NCBI GenBank assembly: GCA_900769615.1
Contig: CAAGHH010000001.1
Location: forward strand, 200,733 to 264,732
Origin: Selenomonadales bacterium
GTDB taxonomy: Bacteria; Bacillota; Negativicutes; Selenomonadales; Selenomonadaceae
DNA: 64,000 bases
Reading direction: 5' to 3'
Each line of letters opens with the position of its first letter. Positions within the stretch are counted from its first letter, which is position 1. This document shows positions 62,286-64,000 of this stretch, in pieces. The notes below the pieces were generated by a model. It saw only the letters and a program-made list of their open reading frames with translations. It was not told the origin of the DNA and did not search any database. Both the position numbers and the translations under genes were made by a program.

Positions 62286-62713
62286 AAATCCTTGAATTTA
62301 CGCACTTTGCAGAGTTTTTTAGCTTCAACAGGATTGCTGAAAATCACAAGGGAAAAGAGCTTGTGAGGAAGGTGTCCGTAGTTGTGGCATTAGACCTCGG
62401 TTGCTGAAATACAAAAAAATTCTGAATATGAAAGTAAATAGAGAGCTATCATATATATTGATAGAACGTAGTGATACTTGAAATGAGTGTCCCTATTTTT
62501 TTATATTAATACCGACTGAAGTGGTAACCTTATTTTGGACACGGAGAGGGTACTTTTGGAACAACCCAAGTACTTTGGTGAATCACGCTTCAAATCTAGG
62601 AAAACAGGATACGGTGCATATTCTATGAACAAGCATAAGGGGGGCTGTTAGGTTAGAGGGAAACAAGGTAAAATCGCCGGAAATTAAAGCAATTATTATT
62701 AGTGCGGAAGTAA
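62286..62713. other. non-coding, decayed stretch at the island edge
   Basis: No gene over about 30 codons that I can support in any frame. The text around 62490-62560 (TGTCCC..., AAGTGGTAACC, TTTTGGACAC) looks like the ends of decayed insertion sequences, but I cannot name them. Confidence 0.35.
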
Positions 62714-62742
62714 TTGTCAAAGGAAAAGATATAATATATAAT
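62714..62742 (+). promoter_or_regulatory. promoter of the GntR gene
   Basis: TTGTCA (62714-62719), a 17-bp spacer and TATAAT (62737-62742), 39 bp before the start codon. Confidence 0.75.
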
Positions 62743-62780
62743 AATATTGGCTAGTAAGTATAGAGAGGGGCAAGTCTGGC

Positions 62781-63491
62781 ATGTTAAAGTATGAAGCAAT
62801 CGTCCAGGACCTCCGGAAAGATATCCAAAATGGAGTTTATCAGCCGGGGCAGCAGTTAGCTCTGGAAAAAGAGATGTGCGAGCAGTATAAGGTAAGTCGT
62901 ATTACGATAAAGCGGGCAGTCGATGAACTGGTTAAGCAAGGGCTGGTTGTCAAAAGACGTGGTTCGGGAACATTCGTAAAATCAATGGAGAGTTCAGATG
63001 TCAAGGAACTTTCGATGGCTAATCAATTCACTGGTTTTGCGGCTGCTTATCGAGGTCATGATATAAAGTCTAAGATATTAGTATTTGATATTGTGCATCC
63101 CAAGGCGGACGTGGCAGAGAAATTGCAGGTTTCGACAGAGGATTTTGTTTATGACATTGTCAGAGTCCGTTATGCCGATGGAGATCCAATTGTCATAGAA
63201 CATACCCAAATGCCGATACAGCTTATACCAGGAATCAAGCGGCGGGTGCTTGAGGCGTCAATTTATAGTTATATTGAAAATGAGCTGAAATTAAAAATAC
63301 AATCGGCACATAGAGAAGTCCGAGCAGTGATGCCAACAGAAGATGAGAAAAAATATTTACGAATTGAAGGATTGTTGCCTTTGCTTGAAGTTAAGCAGGT
63401 AGCGTTTTTGGATGATGGACGGCCGTTTGAGTTTTCCATATCACGTCATCGTGGTGATCGCAACTGCTTCCGGTCGGTCAGTGTTCGTTGA
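62781..63491 (+). CDS. GntR-family regulator with UTRA effector domain
   Basis: A 236-residue regulator. Start ATG 62781 follows GAGAGGGG. The N-terminal winged helix is typical (KYEAIVQDLRKDIQNGVYQP, then KEMCEQYKVSRITIKRAVDE and VKRRGSGTFVK). The C-terminal UTRA fold has DIVRVRYADGDPIVIEHTQM and PFEFSISRHRGDR. HutC/TreR-type proteins of this kind bind sugars or related small molecules. The regulated gene is not visible, since only a small protein follows. Codon use is host-like, which marks the return to core DNA. Confidence 0.92.
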   Translation: MLKYEAIVQDLRKDIQNGVYQPGQQLALEKEMCEQYKVSRITIKRAVDELVKQGLVVKRRGSGTFVKSMESSDVKELSMANQFTGFAAAYRGHDIKSKILVFDIVHPKADVAEKLQVSTEDFVYDIVRVRYADGDPIVIEHTQMPIQLIPGIKRRVLEASIYSYIENELKLKIQSAHREVRAVMPTEDEKKYLRIEGLLPLLEVKQVAFLDDGRPFEFSISRHRGDRNCFRSVSVR

Positions 63492-63520
63492 GATTAATTG
63501 AGTTTTTGAGGATAATATTT

Positions 63521-63745
63521 ATGAATGATATCAGAAAACCGGTGCAATCAGCACTAGAACAATTAGAAGAATTACAATCATTTGAGAGCAGTTACTCGCA
63601 GATAAATAAGTTTCAGACAATAATAAACACCTTTGCCAATTTGGAGCATGTGTGTGAAATGATGGCTGAAGAAATAGCTCAACAGGAAAATCGCAAATGT
63701 GAAGAAGTTATGGCTGATTTTTTTGAAAAGGCTGGGCTTAACTAA
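63521..63745 (+). CDS. small helical hypothetical protein
   Basis: A 74-residue protein starting at ATG 63521 after GAGGATA. It is acidic and mostly helical (VQSALEQLEELQSFESSYSQ, then FANLEHVCEMMAEEIAQQE), with no membrane helix or known motif. It lies 30 bp after the GntR gene, likely cotranscribed, and ends before a terminator. I do not recognise it. Confidence 0.65.
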   Translation: MNDIRKPVQSALEQLEELQSFESSYSQINKFQTIINTFANLEHVCEMMAEEIAQQENRKCEEVMADFFEKAGLN

Positions 63746-63751
63746 GTCAAG

Positions 63752-63797
63752 AAAAATGCTTTTGGCACTTATTTTGAGTTGCCAAAGGCATTTTTTG
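63752..63797 (+). terminator. terminator before the rRNA operon
   Basis: AATGCTTTTGGCA pairs with TGCCAAAGGCATT (arms at about 63755-63767 and 63780-63792), followed by TTTTT. Confidence 0.85.
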
Positions 63798-63826
63798 CTT
63801 TTTTTGAAAAAAATCTAAATTAGGTG

Positions 63827-63855
63827 TTGACATAATATAAATTTACGTGTATCAT
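63827..63855 (+). promoter_or_regulatory. rRNA operon promoter
   Basis: TTGACA (63827-63832) with a 17-bp spacer to TATCAT (63850-63855). CATAAT 3 bp further on is an alternative -10. The leader behind it identifies the downstream operon. Confidence 0.78.
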
Positions 63856-63860
63856 AATAC

Positions 63861-64000
63861 AAGTCGCTGAGAGATACAGCGGAGATTGTTCTCTGAAAAC
63901 TAAACAATACAGAATAATCATGCAACATGATTAAGCCAGATGTTTAGAAACGAAAGTTTCGAAAAAACATCGATTGGTTATGAACAACATAAGCAATCGG
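63861..64000 (+). other. rRNA operon leader (upstream of 16S)
   Basis: The stretch opens with a short hairpin CGCTG/CAGCG (63865-63869 and 63877-63881). It then has TGTTCTCTGAAAACTAAACA, the boxA-like leader seen before 16S genes of Bacillota. The 16S gene itself would start after base 64000, since its AGAGTTTGATCCTGG start is not in the window. Confidence 0.75.

Noticed and set aside
1..64000. CRISPR arrays, tRNA genes and complete prophage structural genes
   Set aside because: No regularly spaced repeats, no cloverleaf sequences and no capsid, terminase or tail genes could be seen.
63861..64000. Start of the 16S rRNA gene
   Set aside because: The leader is present, but the conserved 16S 5' end does not occur before base 64000.

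Overview
This 64-kb window comes from a low-to-moderate-GC member of the Bacillota. The gene orders ylqF-rnhB-ylqG-ylqH-yraN and gatC-gatA-gatB, a CIRCE element on htpG, many TTG/GTG starts with strong GGAGG sites and a Gram-positive-style rRNA leader support this. The lineage may be Negativicutes, but that is an inference and I cannot fix the genus from sequence alone.

Bases 1-43380 are ordinary core chromosome: the end of rpoC; an AraC regulator; a CIRCE-controlled htpG; a nitroreductase; a four-gene HMA-like/P-type ATPase operon; lacZ with its own operator-like site; galU; two tandem DUF445 genes; pncB-aroE; tgt-yajC-fthC-secD-secF; recJ-rel; rbgA-rnhB-fliK-like-flhB-like-yraN-comM; priA; gatCAB; gph; and rlmD. 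Terminators and sigma-A-type promoters are clear between many of these units.

Bases about 43381-62300 are an accessory island behind rlmD (rumA), a known target of large-serine-recombinase elements. Three short downstream sequences (51736-51780, 61951-62019, 62244-62285) translate to RlmD-like C-termini (HVETV.., KVETM.., HVETVV..), so I read the island as successive, decayed insertions at the rlmD 3' end. The first block (43.6-51.8 kb) holds a truncated phage-type DNA polymerase, a SHOCT-like gene, two dead serine recombinases around an intact small recombinase-like gene, an XRE regulator, and an intact two-gene cassette: a PD-(D/E)XK DUF4297/Cap4-like nuclease overlapping a compact SMC/ABC-like ATPase. 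The second block (51.8-62.3 kb) holds an IS3-family element that cut off the end of a relaxase gene, mobC with an oriT-like region, an intact Gabija pair (gajA-gajB), an HxlR fragment, the C-terminal Lon domain of a BREX brxL, and a twice-frameshifted Mrr-type restriction gene.

The island is therefore a defence island built by serial insertion. Two systems look intact (the nuclease/ATPase cassette and Gabija), while BREX and the mobility functions are dead or truncated. The nuclease/ATPase pair is the best candidate for a poorly described system.

Bases about 62.7-64.0 kb return to host-like sequence: a GntR/UTRA regulator, a small coiled protein, a terminator, and the promoter and leader of an rRNA operon whose 16S gene would start just beyond the window.
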